The notes beneath the pieces were generated by a model. The model was not told the origin of the DNA. It did no database searches and saw only the letters and a list, made by a program, of their open reading frames with translations. This document shows positions 62,965 through 64,000 of a stretch of 64,000 nt of DNA, piece by piece. A program made the position numbers and the translations under genes. The DNA is from DATBHW01 sp035307385. Lineage in GTDB: Bacteria > Chloroflexota > Ktedonobacteria > Ktedonobacterales > DATBGS01. Every line of letters begins with the position of its first letter. Within the stretch, counting starts at the first letter, position 1. The stretch lies in contig DATGID010000072.1 of assembly GCA_035307385.1 (NCBI GenBank), positions 124,001 to 188,000 of the forward strand, given 5' to 3'.

Positions 62965-64000
62965 ATGACAAAAGGGATAGATGTCACGCAGATGCAAGCG
63001 CGGGTTTCCGCGCTCCTTTCGGAATACGGGATACCGAGCGCGGCAATCGGTGTGCTCCAGGATGGAGCGATCACCGATTTCGCCGTCGGAGTCAAGAACT
63101 GGTCAACGCAGGAACCCGCGACGACCGACACCATCTACCAGTGCGGTTCCATGACCAAGACGTGGACAGCCCTCGCCTTCATGCAACTGGTGGACGAAGG
63201 AAAAGTTGGCCTGGACGAGCCGGTGCGGACTTACCTCCCTGGTTTCCGGGTCGCCGATCCCCAGGTGAGCGCCACGGTCACGCCACGGCATCTCCTCAAC
63301 CACACCAACGGGATCGAGGAGGACTTCGGCGCTCCTGGTGAAGACGAAGATGTCTACGAGCGAATGGTCGCCAACATCGCCAGCGCACCCCAAGTGTTTC
63401 CGTTGGGGTCTACCCACGGATACAGCGCCGCTCTGGGCTACGCAATCCTCGCGCGCATCTTGGAGGTCGTCGACGACAAGCGCTGGGACGCCATTATGAA
63501 GGGTCGCCTCTTTGACCCGCTGGGACTCCACAGCACGAGTAGCTGGCGTGAGGAAATCGACCAGGGCCGGGCGGCGACGGGGCACATCATCCGGTCTCTT
63601 GAAGAGGGACCTATGGTTTCGCCCCTGGGGTACTTGCCCCGCTCGTATGGGCCGGGAGGCAACATCACCTCGACCGTTCGGGACGTGCTCACGATGGCGC
63701 ACGTCTTCCTGAACGGGGGCGTAGCGCCAAACGGGAGGCGGATGCTGTCGGCCAAACGCATACGCGAGATGATGGAGTCGCGTGTGCCCATCCCCGACCC
63801 ATATATGTTTGGGCCATACTGGGCGCTGGGCCTCATCGTGTGTGATTGGCACGGCGTGACGGTCTACGCGACTGACGGCAGCACTATTGGTCAGAACGCT
63901 CGTCTGCGAATCCTGCCAGATGCGAACCTCGCGCTCGCCATGCTGACGAACGGCGGACCGCGAGAGCGCTTCTACAAGCAGGTGTTCAATGCCATCCTGG
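62965..64000 (+). CDS. Serine beta-lactamase-like / class C esterase (cut by window edge)
   Basis: At least 345 aa, running off the right edge; ATG after AAGAAAGGAGG. The nucleophile motif is SMTK in IYQCGSMTKTWTALAFMQLV (SxxK). Where penicillin-binding proteins have YxN, this has YSA (HGYSAALGYAILARIL). Further elements: TPRHLLNHTNGIEED, IMKGRLFDPLGLHST, GPGGNITSTVRDVLTM and VYATDGSTIGQNA (HxG-type region). The family (PF00144) includes esterases, peptidases and EstB-type enzymes; beta-lactam hydrolysis is not implied. Confidence 0.88.
   Translation, partial: MTKGIDVTQMQARVSALLSEYGIPSAAIGVLQDGAITDFAVGVKNWSTQEPATTDTIYQCGSMTKTWTALAFMQLVDEGKVGLDEPVRTYLPGFRVADPQVSATVTPRHLLNHTNGIEEDFGAPGEDEDVYERMVANIASAPQVFPLGSTHGYSAALGYAILARILEVVDDKRWDAIMKGRLFDPLGLHSTSSWREEIDQGRAATGHIIRSLEEGPMVSPLGYLPRSYGPGGNITSTVRDVLTMAHVFLNGGVAPNGRRMLSAKRIREMMESRVPIPDPYMFGPYWALGLIVCDWHGVTVYATDGSTIGQNARLRILPDANLALAMLTNGGPRERFYKQVFNAIL

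Overview
The window reads as chromosomal DNA of a GC-rich bacterium, most likely a Chloroflexota member and perhaps Ktedonobacteria. This is inferred from gene content, not from a marker gene: a tricorn-type protease, FtsZ outside a division cluster, bacterial queuosine salvage, a double-AroH/AroA fusion, KGG-repeat and FHA proteins, and MurA with Asp at the catalytic Cys site. No rRNA, CRISPR array or prophage is visible. The only mobile element is one decayed tnpB unit.

Layout. 1-12.3 kb: mostly minus-strand housekeeping genes (spermidine-synthase-like membrane protein cut by the edge, JAMM protease, GT9 glycosyltransferase, MFS, nadD, mscS, gluQ, maf, rlmD, GNAT) plus one plus-strand TPR protein. 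12.5-14.2 kb: a Dph6/DUF71 ligase-like gene and a BtuF-like corrinoid-binding gene, a probable B12 pair. 14.2-24.3 kb: glnA behind a hairpin leader, a GT39 membrane glycosyltransferase, ECF transporter T and A parts, a membrane protein coupled to a lipase-like hydrolase, an epimerase and a second MFS exporter. 24.8-25.3 kb: tRNA-Thr, tRNA-Leu and tRNA-Gly. 25.6-33 kb: guaB, murA, a TPR protein coupled to an FAD oxidoreductase, and a zinc-ribbon/FHA protein.

33.2-43.0 kb is the centre of interest: aroD and tyrA, then a long aromatic operon (DAHP synthase, AroH-AroH-AroA fusion, AroK-AroB fusion, aroE, aroC, Nudix) ending in a 19-bp perfect hairpin. Between tyrA and the DAHP synthase gene lies a 29-codon leader ORF with 11 aromatic codons (including FFYYYFW and WRW), directly downstream of a good promoter and followed by an intrinsic terminator. 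This has the shape of a ribosome-mediated attenuator sensing Phe, Tyr and Trp together. Within the operon, the first AroH copy and the second AroH copy have lost different active-site residues.

43-64 kb: tricorn protease, UroD-like and VOC proteins, the TnpB element with an in-frame amber codon, a two-domain VOC protein, sugar MFS, pcm, tRNA-Arg, ftsZ, KGG protein, larB, a lipoprotein, mutM, tRNA-Val, an aminoglycoside-phosphotransferase-like kinase, queuosine nucleosidase coupled to a YjjX NTPase, a MarR-adhesin fusion regulator with two palindromes in a divergent promoter region, a small protein and a serine beta-lactamase-like enzyme cut by the right edge.

Many genes have ATGA/GTGA overlaps or short gaps, and many transcription units end in unusually perfect hairpins, often without a U-tract. 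All functional calls are from reading motifs; no database search was possible.
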